Counted from the stretch's first letter, positions 1 through 10,299 are shown. The stretch: DNA of 37,051 bases from Chara braunii (GCA_003427395.1 BFEA01000124.1:2098849-2135899); one strand, 5' to 3'. Translations and numbers: made by a program. Notes: a model not told the origin generated them from the sequence alone.

Positions 1-82
<82 letters not shown>
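1..82. repeat. Compound microsatellite (TC)n(AC)n
   Basis: A pure TC tract of about 52 bases runs directly into a pure AC tract of about 30 bases. On the minus strand this reads (GT)n(GA)n, the same order seen on the plus strand at 23.8 kb and 34.3 kb, where the tract lies inside the large duplicated block. The tract is cut by the window edge, so its true length is unknown. Confidence 0.95.
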
Positions 83-84
<2 letters not shown>

Positions 85-1330
85 GCTGTTCGTGAGCGGT
101 GCCCCTCGGAAGTTGCCGAGGTCAAGACTTTTTTCTCCCAGGGTTCACAATTCCAATGCTCATGCACTTCTGATCAAACCTCCCTGTCTCTCACTTAGGG
201 CCGCTTCGCTCTCCTGTCATTCTTATCAGATCAGCAACAGCCTACTCTCTCGATCCTGCCGACGTCCTCGGCAGACGCATTCATGCCCCGGCCACTACAC
301 TATTCCATCGTTGCTTCGCGAACGCGAGGTAGCATTGCCTTTTACGTCGTTCCTCACTGCCGTGCAGACTCCCTGGAAATCGGTCATGACCTCATGTAAA
401 GTACAGTATGTATAGTCTTGTCATGCTGAGCAGTAGGAGATCCTTGGGGCAGTGGGAGATCCCTGGGGCAACCGTCAGACATGCTTGCTTGCCATGGCCG
501 CTGCCTGGTTCGAGTGCTGCAGACATTGCGATATGATACCGGCAGGCCATCGGCGTATGTGTTACCTAGGGCCTCGCTCGACTACTCTCCACATGCACAA
601 AAGACAAAAACAATATATGGCAGTGCACTTTTCCATGTCTAGCGGAAGATTCATTGTCATTTTGCACGTTAGCTGACGGGTGTGAAGGCAGGCCCTTTCC
701 TTCCGTTATTTTCACGTTATTTACGTGATAGTGCGGTGATACGTTATAATTTCTTTGATGCCAACGTCGCTCCCCCTGAACCCTGGAGTCTCTTCACGAG
801 AGCTGGATTTCTGCTTTCTGGAACTTCATGGCGGTGACAACTGGCCGAAGCCAATTCGGGTCAGATCCCACTACCGTGGATTAGTCATTTTTCACCCTCG
901 ATTACGAAGATCAACGGTCAGGAATGAACAATAGGGGCCACTGGGATCTGGCCCAATGTAAACGTGCACACAACAGGTGCAATCAGTACGTCCTGGGTTC
1001 AATTCGAACTGTGAGGAACATTGGCTAGGCCAGCATGAGTTGTGCCCCAAAGCAACAATAACGTTGGCTATTACCTGGCAAACCCCACTGTCCTTGTGAA
1101 AATGGGGTGAGGCTAAGCGCATTGTGCGTCTATTCGGAATAACTGGAAACTGTGCAGCTAGGTCCCGGTTTGGTCTTGTGAGAGAATCAGGGTCTCTGCA
1201 CTACCAAAGGATGACATGCTCAACCGAAGGATCACAATAATGAGACGTCCTTGGTCCAAACTTTGGGCATAATGAGATTCGGTGGACCGGCCTGCATCCA
1301 CGCTGGTCCATGCGGGCGTCTGGCAGTTTT
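83..1330. other. No recognisable gene or element
   Basis: Mixed-composition sequence with short open frames only; none resembles a known protein. A small perfect hairpin (arms CCTCGG and CCGAGG, loop AAGTTG) lies at 104-121, but 6-bp arms are expected by chance at this scale. GGTTCAATTC at about 995-1005 resembles a pol III box B, but no box A lies at the usual distance, so I do not call a tRNA-derived element. Confidence 0.6.
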
Positions 1331-1640
1331 GTGGCCTCGGCGCTGTCACACGTGGCGGTCCCGCACCCTGCTGGGAGCGTTGAACCTCACGGTCGTGTCA
1401 CGCATGATTTTTCTTGAGTCAGAATGAACCAGTCACCATTCCAACCGTGTGCGCCGGCTATGCCTCTCACGACAACCCACGACAGGTCGGGGTGTCGCGA
1501 GGTACAACTTACCTCTATCCAAGGGGTTGTCACCACCCTTAGGTAGGCGTATCCCTACTGAGCTACCGACCCACATGCGAAGATTTTTGCATGTCTTTGT
1601 AGAGGTAGGTCGGTTGATGGCTTTTGTTTGATCGTCACAG
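1331..1640 (-). mobile_element. Eroded LTR of the dispersed LTR family (copy 1)
   Basis: This copy shares, in order, the landmarks of four other copies in the window: a TGT...GCGCTGTC-like end, a GTGTCACGCA segment, ACTTACCTC, a hairpin whose loop contains GTTGTCACC, GCGTATCC, and GAGCTACC followed by a GCGAAG segment. It is the most diverged copy. Orientation is minus, judged against the copy at 28.6-29.0 kb that is followed by a primer-binding site. No internal retrotransposon coding sequence or primer-binding site flanks it, so it is a solo or truncated LTR. Both outer limits are approximate; the right one is fixed only by loss of visible similarity. Confidence 0.6.
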
Positions 1641-2940
1641 CATAGGAATGGGGTATACGCAGTAAGACGCCTAAGACTGACCCGTTAGTCAAGTCAGGTT
1701 CAAAATGTGATTTCCCTATCCTTGACTTCTAGTTTTTCAGGTCGGACTTTTTAGAACGTTGTCTATCTCCACTTCTTTGTCTAAAATATATTATTCTCCT
1801 GACAATCGCGATTAAGGTATCAATCAAACCATCTTACTGCCAAGGGTATTCTATCTTACTTAACAGGTTTTAACTTAACTGAACATTATATATTCTAGAG
1901 GTTACATAGGACAAATAATGGATATGAGGGTATTACTACCGAGAACCCTTTCAACTTTCACAAGTGTTGTGTGTTCAAGACTCTTCAACAGATCAAGTCC
2001 AGTTCAATCCAAAATCACGCACAAAACAAACCTAGCAAAGACAACTCTATCTTTCCTAAGACATAAGTCCATCCCCCTCACATTTCTTCAAAGAACCATT
2101 GCGAGTGACTAGGACTATTTAGGCAATGACCACAGAGTTTGTTTTTAAATGTGGGTATCAAGTCAAGAGGGAAAAGTTGAATCGGTAACAATCGACCTGT
2201 TATCAAGAGATAACAAAAAATTGAGTTTTTTTTGCAGAATCACTACTTCAATTGCAGTACATCAAAGCGGGGCCTGCACACACATACAGGTCATCAGAGA
2301 TTCAACATCCTCAATTGTTTTCCACTTATTGATATCTAAGGGTCAAGCCTTTAGGTATGGGTTGTGAATTATGGGATTAACATACAAAGTTTCATCCCTA
2401 ACCCTATCCTTACAGATCTTTCGTAAGTCATTTATCCCATTCTCATTTCTCTAAAGGAGTTTCATGTCTGTATCCTAAATCATTGTTAAAAAAAAATATA
2501 TTTCCTCTTTTCTCAGTCCTCTCATTTTTTTCTCTCATAGGAATAAGTACATCTTTCGGTGCTTATGCAGTTGAGGTTAACTCAATTGACGTCGTAGTTT
2601 TCGCCATGAACGGATACAGACGACGCCGTGGCTTTATTTCTCTGAGTATCATTTTCTTGCAGTCCTCGCTTCTTTCCTTGCTCTTTTTTCGGATACATGA
2701 AGTCTCACTCCAACAGGAACGTTGTTCTTTTCTTTCTCTTTCTTTTGTCCAGACATCATTAAGTAGTAGATCGATTCAGACATTAATTTTATGTTACTTG
2801 GTCAATTTCAAACAATTTGTTAATCAGGCAGGCAGTTAAGTAAATCGCACATTAGCACTCAACCATCTTTTCAATTTCATTCATGTCAGTGCAGACCGTT
2901 AGTAAGAAATAACACACAAGATCCGTTCCGAGTAACTGAA
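1641..2940. other. AT-rich unassigned sequence
   Basis: AT-rich sequence without an open frame longer than about 120 codons and without repeat structure that I could see. The longest open stretch (2483-2839, plus) has a hydrophobic translation rich in Leu, Ser and Phe, which is what T-rich DNA gives by default, so I do not read it as a membrane protein. Confidence 0.5.
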
Positions 2941-2942
2941 TA

Positions 2943-4317
2943 ACTCCTACAAGAGTATCCTTCCACTGACTTAAAACAAATAGTCCAGAGACTCCTACCG
3001 GGACATCTCACTACTTGTTTTAACTAGATTTTAACTCCCTCCATAAGGTTAGTAACGGTCTGAGTGAAATAATAGGCGACCCACACAAGAGCCCCTTACT
3101 ATCACGTGACCAAATGCACGGTCCACGTCATGTGTGCAATAGGACGATCCTCACAAGGACATCCTATTGTTCGCCCGATGCCAACCGAGTTGAGACCTGG
3201 TTAGTTTGGGCAGAAAACGAGTGTTTATGATATTTTTACATGAGTATTCCACCTCGCAAGTTATGACAGAATCAAGCAAGTAATAGGATGACCCTAACAA
3301 GGGTCCCCCTACTACTTCATTGGGTAATGAGTGGTTCATATCCTAAACAAGAAACAGGATGACTTCTACAGAAGTCTTCCTATTACCCGTTTGGTGACCG
3401 GACTGCCTGAGAGTAAGTAAGTTGGTGGAGGAAGAGTAGTAATGTGATTTCCTACTTCTTGCAGATCGTTAGTCAGTCTTAGACTCAAGCGTGTGAATAA
3501 GATGCCCTCACTGGAGCCCCCTACTCCACCTTGAATAAGTGCAAAGACTGAACTTTTATGAGTCGTTAATAAGAAGGGAAGTTAATACCTAAAAAAAAAA
3601 ACATCATCTTGATTTAGTATTGGATAAATAGTTTGTTAGTAATTAGTTGAGTCATTAGTCATACATACGCAAATAGGAGGGTTACTCGTACATGAGTATC
3701 CTACTATTGCTTAATCTTCCGTATTCCACCTTTTCTTCTAAGTCAGTTGGATATCGAACAAGTATTAGGCAGGCTCACACATGAGTTCCTACCACTTATC
3801 TGATTCATCGGTGATCGATAAAGCAACCTTTTATCGAAGTTGTTTTAACCGTCCGCCAACTACATTACGCGCAACTTTAATCAAGCGGTGTGATGATTTT
3901 TCACAAAAGTTTTTACCTCACTTGCCATACACTTTTGTTTGGTTATTGTTAGCCAGTTAGTTCATGCGGCTGCAACATCAAGCAAGTTTCTAGTTAAACA
4001 AGGTGGTGAGGCAGCACACACAGGAGTACCTCCACCTTCTGACCGTGTCAATCGTCACAGTTTCATAAGGCAAGTGTTCAACCCACACATGGGTTTTTTA
4101 CTGCCTTCAAAGACTGGTCCGGTAGGTTAACAGAGGGCGAGCGACACAAAAGTCTCCCTTTATCATTTCTAAATGTCAGACACCTCTTCCCTTCACGACG
4201 ATAGTCAATCCGGTAAGGTAACTCACAAATGAGTACCCCATTTTTTTTTCCAATTCTTAGTAAGGTTAGAACATACACAAGTAGTACGACGGCTCACACA
4301 TGAGTGTCCATCGCACC
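2943..4317. repeat. Array of ~13 covarying hairpins (family A)
   Basis: About 13 imperfect palindromes of 14-42 bases lie 55-250 bases apart. Members: 2943-2956, 3071-3103, 3137-3169, 3280-3315, 3353-3384, 3496-3530, 3669-3710, 3762-3795, 4000-4038, 4067-4107, 4132-4162, 4217-4237 and 4285-4317. The usual layout is an outer arm near AATAGGA/TCCTATT, a variable inner arm, and a small loop usually containing ACA. Inner arms differ but stay paired: TCCT/AGGA, GACCC/GGGTC, GACTTC/GAAGTC, TACTC/GAGTA, AACCCA/TGGGTT, ACTCA/TGAGT. Outer arms also change together: CAATAGGA/TCCTATTG, AAGGTGG/CCACCTT, AAGGCA/TGCCTT. The members at 2943, 3071 and 3496 are weak. Intervening sequence is AT-rich and not obviously repeated. 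I recognise no published element. Confidence 0.8.
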
Positions 4318-4540
4318 ACTTTGTTCTTCAAACTCAAAGAGTCCTAGGTTCTTTCTCGGTTATTTTAAGTTCTTCATTTCATCAGGCATGATTATTATTT
4401 CAGTCACATATCCTCTTTACTTTTGATAAACCTAATCCTAAAAAAACATAAATAGTATATCACACACCTATACAGACAGTCCAACAGAAGGTTATAGTTT
4501 GTATAGGTATACAAGAAAAGGTGTAACATACCTCATGATT

Positions 4541-4588
4541 CCCTACCTCCAAAGTTCCTCCTGAACTTTGGCAGAGCTCCCGCAATCG
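4541..4588. repeat. Hairpin motif shared with 18.7 kb
   Basis: A perfect 9-bp hairpin (arms CCAAAGTTC and GAACTTTGG, loop CTCCT at 4558-4562) is followed directly by GCAGAGCTCCCGCAATCG. The same arrangement recurs at 18691-18736 with arms CCAGAACTC and GAGTTCCGG and loop CCTCC. Both arms have changed together while pairing is kept except at one position. The downstream 16-18 bases are identical. The two sites are probably fragments of one retroelement family, the larger piece being at 16.5-19.1 kb. Confidence 0.7.
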
Positions 4589-4854
4589 CCCTATTATCGA
4601 TCATGCATGGTTTACGTATTTGATTATCCGGACTTTTAAAGTTGGCAGAACAAGGGTTATCTCAGTGGAAATCATCATCAAACACTTATAGTCAGGAAAA
4701 TACGTGTTTGAGAGGGTTAATCACAGAAAACAATGGAGGAGGATGGAGGAGGTAGGCACCACCACATAGTGACAATGTCCCTCTCCTTTCCAAATACCTC
4801 ACATTCTCTTCCTTCCTAGCCTTTGTCTAATATATGATGTTGAATAACGACAGT

Positions 4855-5035
4855 AGCAAAATAACAACAACAATAAAAATACTAATAAACAACAAATAAT
4901 AACAATAATAATAAAGATAATAGTAATAATAATAATAATAATAAAATAATAATAGTAATAATAATAATTATAATAATAAAATAATAATAGTAATAACAAT
5001 AATAACAATAATAATAAATATATATATTGTCGAAT
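4855..5035. repeat. Imperfect AAT/TAA microsatellite
   Basis: A run of AAT, TAA and AAC trinucleotides with scattered interruptions. The poly-Tyr/Ile/Leu open frame read across it on the minus strand is a by-product of the repeat. It adjoins an AG-rich then T/C-rich unassigned stretch up to about 5340. Confidence 0.9.
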
Positions 5036-5429
5036 AGTATATTAGTAGTACCTTGTTAATGTTCTTTGAGTGATGTTGAAAGAAGCAGAAAAAGTGAAAG
5101 GTTTCCTTTGATGTATCACTTTACAAAACCTTTATTCTTTCACCCCCTTCTTTATATTTCCTTTCTTCAACTTCCCCCTCTCATTCTTTCTATTCAAGTT
5201 CCTTCTTTCTTTTCTAGCAACTCTCCCCTTTTTAGTCCATATGCATCCTTTTGGCTTTTTGCCATGCACCCATGGACACAGCAACCCGCTTGCTTGTTTC
5301 GCATGTTTGTTCCCTAGGACCATTCTATCTTTGTTGTTCCGCTAGTCTGACCATGTCATGTTATCATCCCGCTGCTCGGCTGTGACCCACGCCACTAAGT
5401 GCCCGTGCATGGTCCTGGTGACAATGTTG

Positions 5430-5600
5430 TGTTTCTCAGTGGTCTGTGACTTCATCTTACTATGTCGGCCTCACGCTACACGTCCCAAAGGTGCAACAAC
5501 CCATGTCCTGGGCTCGGCTGCCTGACCCAGTTGCTTCCCTTCGAAAAACCCCTGCGGTGAGGTCCAGGATGCTCTTCAACCAATTATCGTGGAACAATGG
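5430..5600 (+). pseudogene. Degenerate 18S rRNA-like stretch
   Basis: GGTCTGTGA at 5441-5449 and CACGCTACAC at 5472-5481 match two landmarks of eukaryotic 18S rRNA, which read GGTCTGTGA and CACGCGCGCTACAC. The intervening distance is 22 bases in both. Weaker matches follow in order: CAACAA, a CTTCGAAA segment against CTTTGAAA, TGCGGTGA, GGAT and CAATTAT. This is the 18S region just upstream of the 3'-terminal domain found elsewhere in the window. Divergence is high, so the assignment is tentative, and the open frame across it (5446-5670) should not be read as a protein. If real it is an old rDNA-derived fragment on the strand opposite to the 18S piece at 7.0-7.15 kb. Confidence 0.4.
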
Positions 5601-5689
5601 TCTGAAACCCATATTGGAAAATGATGAGGCGACGACCTCCTTGCAGAAACTCAGGCCTGCCTCCGCTTAGGGCTGACACGAGGTTTGTA

Positions 5690-6070
5690 GGTGCCGTTAT
5701 GCTAGTAATATTAAATAATTAAAAAAAATAAAATACAATAATAATAATAATAATAATAATAATATTGCTAACAATAATAATAAAAAATAGAAATGGCTAG
5801 ATGATAGATTTCATTTTGTAAGGTTATATTGAAAGTCAGGTTCCGATACTGTTAAAAAAAAAAACATATACTTATATTAAAGCAGCGGAGAGTTAAAACA
5901 CTATAACTGAATGTCAGTGAGAACATACTCTCGCCGTCCCCAACCTTAGAACTCAGGCCATTTTTCCTTTTTGACTAGGACCCAATACTGGCGCCCCATC
6001 GCCTGCTTGCTTCAGAATGTTAAGGCCCAGCACTCTTCCTGAATTTTCATTGGCGTGTTGTTGCTTAAAT
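5690..6070. other. AT-rich spacer with short ATA repeat
   Basis: AT-rich DNA with an (ATA)n tract at about 5738-5765 and several A-runs. Nothing gene-like is visible. Confidence 0.6.
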
Positions 6071-6260
6071 TTGTGGGTCATGACTTTTCATCTGTGGATC
6101 ATGACCCTTGACTGTGGGTTATGACTCTCGCATGTGGAATATGACTTCTGTTTATGGGTTGTGACACCTGCCTGTGGAATATGACTTTTGTCCACGGGTT
6201 GAAACACCTGTCTGTGGAATATGACTTTTGTCTATGGGTTGTGACACATGCCTGTGGCTC
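6071..6260 (+). repeat. 20/40-bp tandem repeat
   Basis: Monomers of about 20 bases begin GTGGG or GTGGA and contain ATGAC. In the right half they settle into a 40-base dimer: GTGGAAT begins at 6134, 6174 and 6214, with a degenerate GTGGCTC at 6254. The left half (from about 6071) shows the 20-base monomer in less regular form. The open frame across it has a Cys/Trp-rich repetitive translation that only reflects the unit length. Confidence 0.9.
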
Positions 6261-6369
6261 CCCCCTTTTTTCTCTCTTCTTCTCTTTCTCCTTCTCTTAC
6301 CTCCGTGCGTGTTTTCTTCCTAAGTCCCCCCTGCCCTCTCTCTTTCAGTGTGTGTCTGTCTGGTCGACT

Positions 6370-6459
6370 GTCTGTGTCAGTCTGGCTGTCTGTGTCAACC
6401 TGAGTGTCTGTCTCAGCCTGACTGTCCGTGTCAGTCTGACTGTCTGTATCAGTCTGACT
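6370..6459 (+). repeat. 18-bp minisatellite, five units
   Basis: Five consecutive 18-base units start at 6370, 6388, 6406, 6424 and 6442, with consensus GTCTGTGTCAGTCTGACT. The period is a multiple of three, so frames across it stay open and give a six-residue repeat. The flanks (6350-6369 and 6460-6525) are looser CTGT/GTTTGTCTG sequence from which the array probably arose. A similar CTGT-rich tract lies at 7.3-7.6 kb. Confidence 0.95.
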
Positions 6460-6609
6460 TCCTATCTGTGTCTGTTCGGTTGAATGTGTCTGTTCGTTTG
6501 CCTGTATTTGTCTGTCTGTATTTTCTTTCTCTCTTGTTTTCCTTCTTTTGCTTCCTTCTATCTCCTCCTCTCTTCTAACGAGAGAAGATTAACAATAGTC
6601 GTATTTTTC

Positions 6610-6960
6610 ATCACCACTTCAAGACACCCTTCACCACTTCAGAATGCAACCTGCCTAAACAGGTGGTTTTCAGGGTCTTCAGACCTTTCACCACTTCAGG
6701 ACACCCTTGACCACTTCAGGATGCAGTCTGCCTAAACAGGTGGTTTTCAAAGTCTTCAGAACTGTCACCACTTCAGACCCATTCAGGATCACCACTTCAG
6801 CCCCATTCAGGATTTTAAGACTGCCAAAAACTCTCATTTCACCACTTCAGGATGCAGTTTGCCTAAACAGGTGGTTTTCAGTTTTTTCGGACCTTTCACC
6901 ACTTCAGGACAATTCAGGATTTTTAGACTGCCCAAAACTCTCACTTCAGAATTTTAATTC
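6610..6960 (+). repeat. Interspersed ~60-bp repeat with inverted ends
   Basis: Three copies of a segment of about 60 bases (near 6632-6691, 6710-6770 and 6840-6899) run from ACCACTTCAG through GCCTAAACAGGTGGTTTTC. Extra short copies of the CACCACTTCAG word occur between and after them. Each long copy begins with ACCAC and has GTGGT in its middle, so these can pair. A second shared module (ATTCAGGATTT, then GACTGCC, then AAAACTCTCA) is present twice. Spacing varies, so this is not a simple satellite. Confidence 0.8.
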
Positions 6961-6994
6961 CTGAATTTTCAGCTACCCATTAACCGCTTATGCT

Positions 6995-7146
6995 TGTAAC
7001 TGACAAGGTCCAATGAACTTTACACAGCAGCCCCAGCGGCAAATTGCTCAGAACACGGTGATCTCGGGATCCCACCGAACCTTTCATTTGTCAGAAGCGA
7101 CGGTGGTGTGTACTAAGGGCAAAGTCGTAATCAAATGAGTTGATTA
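6995..7146 (-). pseudogene. 18S rRNA 3'-end fragment (old copy)
   Basis: Read on the minus strand, this matches the 3'-terminal part of eukaryotic 18S rRNA. In order: ATCAACTC, then GATTACG, then TGCCCTTAGTACACACC (7105-7121; canonical TGCCCTTTGTACACACC), CCGTCGCT, GGTTCGGTG, a GCCGCTGGGG segment, and AAGTTCATTGGACCTTGTCA (canonical AAGTTCATTGAACCTTATCA). The order and spacing of these landmarks are those of the rRNA. It is more diverged than the copies at 22.8 and 33.5 kb, is in the opposite orientation, and lacks the GAA flanks of those copies, so it looks like an independent and older capture. It is a pseudogene: too short and diverged to be a working rRNA. Confidence 0.8.
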
Positions 7147-7319
7147 CTTCATATGTAAAAAAAAAGTAAGAGAGAATGATATCCTAGTAAGCCAAATTGC
7201 GAAATCACACAAATGTCAAAGTAGCCATGTACAATCAGAAACCACAAACGTACAAAGATATCATCCAGTAAGAGTAATATAATGATATCATGAGCCAATG
7301 TTCACGCTTTCGGGCCATG

Positions 7320-7610
7320 CCAACACAACATCCAATGTCGTTGCTCTTCGTTTGTCTGTTCACCTGCTTCAGTCTATCTATGTTTGTTGGTCTGTTCTTG
7401 TTTGTCGTTGTTTGCTTATCTGTCTTTCTGAATGTATGTTTGATCTGTTGGTCTGACTATCTGTTTGTTCGTCTGTGTGCCTCAGTCTGTCTGACTGTCT
7501 GTTTGTTTGTTTGTGTTTGCCTGTCTGTTTTGTAGCCCGGTATCTATCTGTGCGGCTATTTGTGTGTCTGACCGTGTGTCTGACTACGTTTTGTCTCTCT
7601 CTCTTTGATT
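7320..7610 (+). repeat. CTGT/GTTT-rich degenerate simple repeat
   Basis: The sequence is made almost entirely of GTCTGT, GTTTGT and TGTCTG words without a fixed period. Open frames on both strands here are low-complexity artefacts. The following stretch (7611-7931) is C/T-rich, with no recognisable gene. Confidence 0.85.
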
Positions 7611-7931
7611 TTCTTCCTCTTCCCCTTTTTAACATGACACATTCATCTCCTCCATCTGCATATTTTCTCCTTCCCTTGGCGGCAATGTCCTACTTTCTAT
7701 ATGCGTTGTTCGTGTTTGCCTACCTGTATGATTCTCTCTCTAAGTCTACGCGTATTTTTTTTCTCCCTCCATGTACATATCCTCTGTCTCTGTACACATT
7801 CATTCTCCTTCCTCCTTTTCTTGTGCTAGTCGCCCTTGTTCCAACATGCGCCTTCCATTCCTCTAGCTACTCCTTCCTTCCCCTACACGGTGTTTTTCCT
7901 CCTTTTTCGTTTGCATTTTTCTGCATCAAAC

Positions 7932-8690
7932 TGTCGAGTCCATCGGACCGGCACCGCACAAGGCAGGGCGGGACCCTCCCGGTCGCGTCACGCAGGAATT
8001 GGTTCTTAATCCTCGTCGTGAATACACATGGAGCTTCTGAAAGTCACTCCGGCCGAGTGCGCCATCCATACCTCTCGCGAGCCCCTATGACAGGATAGGG
8101 CCTACGCGAGGCACGACTTACCTCCACCTTAAGGGAGTTGTCACCTCCCTTCGGTGGACGTATCCTCGCCGAGCTACCAGCCCACAATACGAAAGCCAAT
8201 CAGTTGCAATCGCAGAGGTGGACCAGCCGAGGACGTTTCTCGTACGTTGTAGCATACAGGGTACACGCGGTATTACACCTCTATCGGACCCGCACGCGAA
8301 CCAACATCTTGAGGGGGCTGAGATCCCAAGCGCGACTCGTCGCCGGTCGACTAGGACGCATCCCACACACCACGCGTATTCCACTCTAAGGAACATAAAA
8401 ATAAAAACACGCACATATACATGCACATATACAAAACAACACAGGACAAACAACGCGACAACACTCCTAGTCCCTTAGTAGCCATCCCATAACTTTTCGA
8501 TGAGGAAATCGGATGGGCGTCGCGCGCGAGATTTAGTATAAAACCACGTGTGCACAGAATCTTCCCATATTGACTAGCAGTGCATGACTACGCAAGCAGT
8601 CGCAATGATGGCGTACTACGTAGTGCCCATAATCAAGCGTTCCTCGTGGATCCGAGTACCGCTTATGACACTCAAGTGTCAAACTCGAAG
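7932..8690 (-). mobile_element. LTR of the dispersed family (copy 2)
   Basis: It aligns along most of its length with 14957-15690. Shared landmarks include TGTCGAG at the left edge, CGCGTCACGCAGGA, CGAATACACATGGAG (GTGAATATACATGGAG in the other copy), CTCGCGAGCCCCTA, ACTTACCTCCACCTTA, GTTGTCACCTCCCTTC, GACCCGCACG, GCGCGACTCGTCGCCGGTCG, CATCCCATAACT and CGCAATGATGGCGTACTA. The left edge is the LTR 3' end, because the plus-oriented copy at 28.6-29.0 kb ends in the complement CTCGACA. No primer-binding site or coding region adjoins it, so it is a solo or truncated LTR. The plus strand (antisense to the LTR) carries a conserved TTAGTATAAAACC in both long copies. Confidence 0.8.
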
Positions 8691-8718
8691 TATCGTGAAG
8701 ATCTACCCCTTCACGATA
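8666..8718. repeat. Two adjacent perfect hairpins
   Basis: TGACACT and AGTGTCA flank a 2-base loop (8666-8681). TATCGTGAAG and CTTCACGATA flank an 8-base loop (8691-8718). The second has 10-bp perfect arms and is unlikely by chance. The matching place beside the LTR copy at 15.7 kb has a related CACTT/AAGTG palindrome but not the second hairpin. Confidence 0.85.
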
Positions 8719-8819
8719 TTGCACGGCTGAAGGAATGGTCGTGCGGCCTCCACGGCACCTTCGGCCTTTAGGCTGAGTGTCCGGCATGTAGGACAAATGC
8801 ACTCTCCTAAAGGACCTCA

Positions 8820-8945
8820 ATTACGGGCTCATTTTGTTTTTTGCAAGTTGGCTGTCAAGGGCGGCGGAAAAGGGGGTATAAACTAGTTTTGAAGGGGCTA
8901 AAGGTTTTTAAGTGGGGGTGTCTTTATGTGATATTGTTTTTTCTT
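8820..8945 (-). repeat. Segment shared in inverse orientation with the TIR element at 14.1-14.6 kb
   Basis: The reverse complement lines up with about 14330-14430. Shared words in order are a C-rich ACCCC block, TTTATACCCCC followed by TTT, CGCCCTTGACA against CCCCTTGACA, an A-run, and ATGAGCCC against ACGAGCCC. Similarity is patchy, so it may be a relic of the same non-autonomous element or of a longer repeat into which that element inserted. The following 8946-9360 holds nothing I recognise. Confidence 0.45.
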
Positions 8946-9368
8946 TTTATATGCGATCGTGTAGGAAGTTTTAACGTTCTTGGGGCAATTTGTCCCTGAC
9001 AAGGGTATTTGCCGGGGATTTTGAACGTCGAACGTTGTCCGACTCTTTCGTTGAATTAAAGGAGTTGACGAGACTGGCGTTTGTCAAAAGTTTACTCAGA
9101 TCTGACCTATGACTGAGAGACTAAAAATTTTCAAGGTTTAGTTCGGACGCTTGTGACGTCCGAGAGTAGCGATAGTAATTGGCAATGCTTTGCTTCTGTC
9201 GAAACTACAGAGGTACACGGTCACGAGATCGCTAAAGTTAGACCTATTCTACCTAAAATAATGTCGCAGTTGCACGATTCAAGGCCTAAGTAGGTTAAAA
9301 AGAGGGATGCGCCGGGTATTGGGGCCGTGGCGCGGGAGGAATAGGAAGCTTTTTTTTTTTTCCTCTAG

Positions 9369-10167
9369 GCTGCGGAGTTTGACTCCGAGCCAAGGGACCG
9401 ACAGACTAAGGTCAAGGCCTACCTGGTTGGGGGGGCAATCGAGCCGCGGTCAAGCAGCCAACCAACAAGGCGGGCCGACTACTTGGGACAAGGCCTTTAT
9501 ATAGAAGCGTTGTTCCTACTATTCTTGTATAGTAGCTAACCCTGTAGGTTTGACACTGAATTGTCACCTGACAGAGACCGGGATCGAGCCCATGGTGTGT
9601 TAACACTGGGGTAGCTCCCCTTATTCTATCTGAAGTGACGTGGTCGAGACTGCACGATCTCAAAGATCTCGTGGCCGAGATCGGTCGCTCGCATGGGCCT
9701 GTGTAAGGATGACACGCATAAATCGAGAAACGACCCAAATTTTTCATTTCGATCCCGGGGGGATCGATTCAGAGTTTGTATTTCAACAGCTCGTGGCTGA
9801 AAAACCACGAGACGTGACATGCTGTGGGCTTCAAAAAAAAAAAAAAAGAAAAAAAGAAAAAACTAACGACTAACCGAAGTGTCAGTTGGTGCTTTCGGAT
9901 GTGATTAGGGCGTTTCACCCCCAGTGCTTTTGACAGTGCCCGAAAAAACGGGCGACTGTTTTACGAAAAGATAATTTTTTGTTTTTTTTTCCCTTCTCTT
10001 TTCGTTTTCTTTTTTTTCTTGTTTTTTAGATTTGCGTTGGATTTTGTTTTTAGATTTTTTAAGATTTTTTTTTTTTTCTTTTAGATTCCCCCCCCCTCGA
10101 CTCGTTTTTACGAGTTGTAGTATCCTCTCTGTGCCCGTTCATTTTAGAGCAACGAGCTGCAGAGAGG
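9369..10167. repeat. Hairpin-dense zone
   Basis: Short-loop inverted repeats: 9369-9391 (GGCT-g-CGGAGT with ACTCCGAGCC), 9516-9535 (CTACTAT/ATAGTAG), 9616-9628 (GGGG/CCCC), 9665-9682 (GATCTC/GAGATC), 9749-9767 (TCGATCCC/GGGATCGA), 9790-9811 (CTCGTGG/CCACGAG), 9933-9959 (ACAGtGCCCG with CGGGCgaCTGT), 10100-10115 (ACTCGT/ACGAGT) and 10124-10167 (CCTCTCTG/CAGAGAGG). Arms of 6 bp are common by chance, but the 7-10 bp ones are more frequent than expected by rough estimate. Sequences are mutually unrelated. A GGGATCGAGCCC box-B-like word at about 9580 could mark a tRNA-derived element, but I see no convincing box A. No gene is visible. Confidence 0.5.
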
Positions 10168-10212
10168 TTTCCTTTAATAAGATGAGCAAAAACGATGGAA
10201 CCTACTACGAGA

Positions 10213-10219
10213 ACATGGG

Positions 10220-10299
<80 letters not shown>

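Noticed and set aside
4799-5008. Tyr/Leu-rich membrane-protein-like frame
   Set aside because: Produced by the AAT trinucleotide repeat.
9050-9080. AATTAAAGGAGTTGACGAGA resembling the 18S word TTAAAGGAATTGACGG
   Set aside because: No colinear 18S landmarks on either side, so treated as chance.
9933-9995. GC hairpin followed by T-runs, resembling an intrinsic terminator
   Set aside because: Bacterial-type termination is not relevant in this eukaryotic context and there is no gene upstream.
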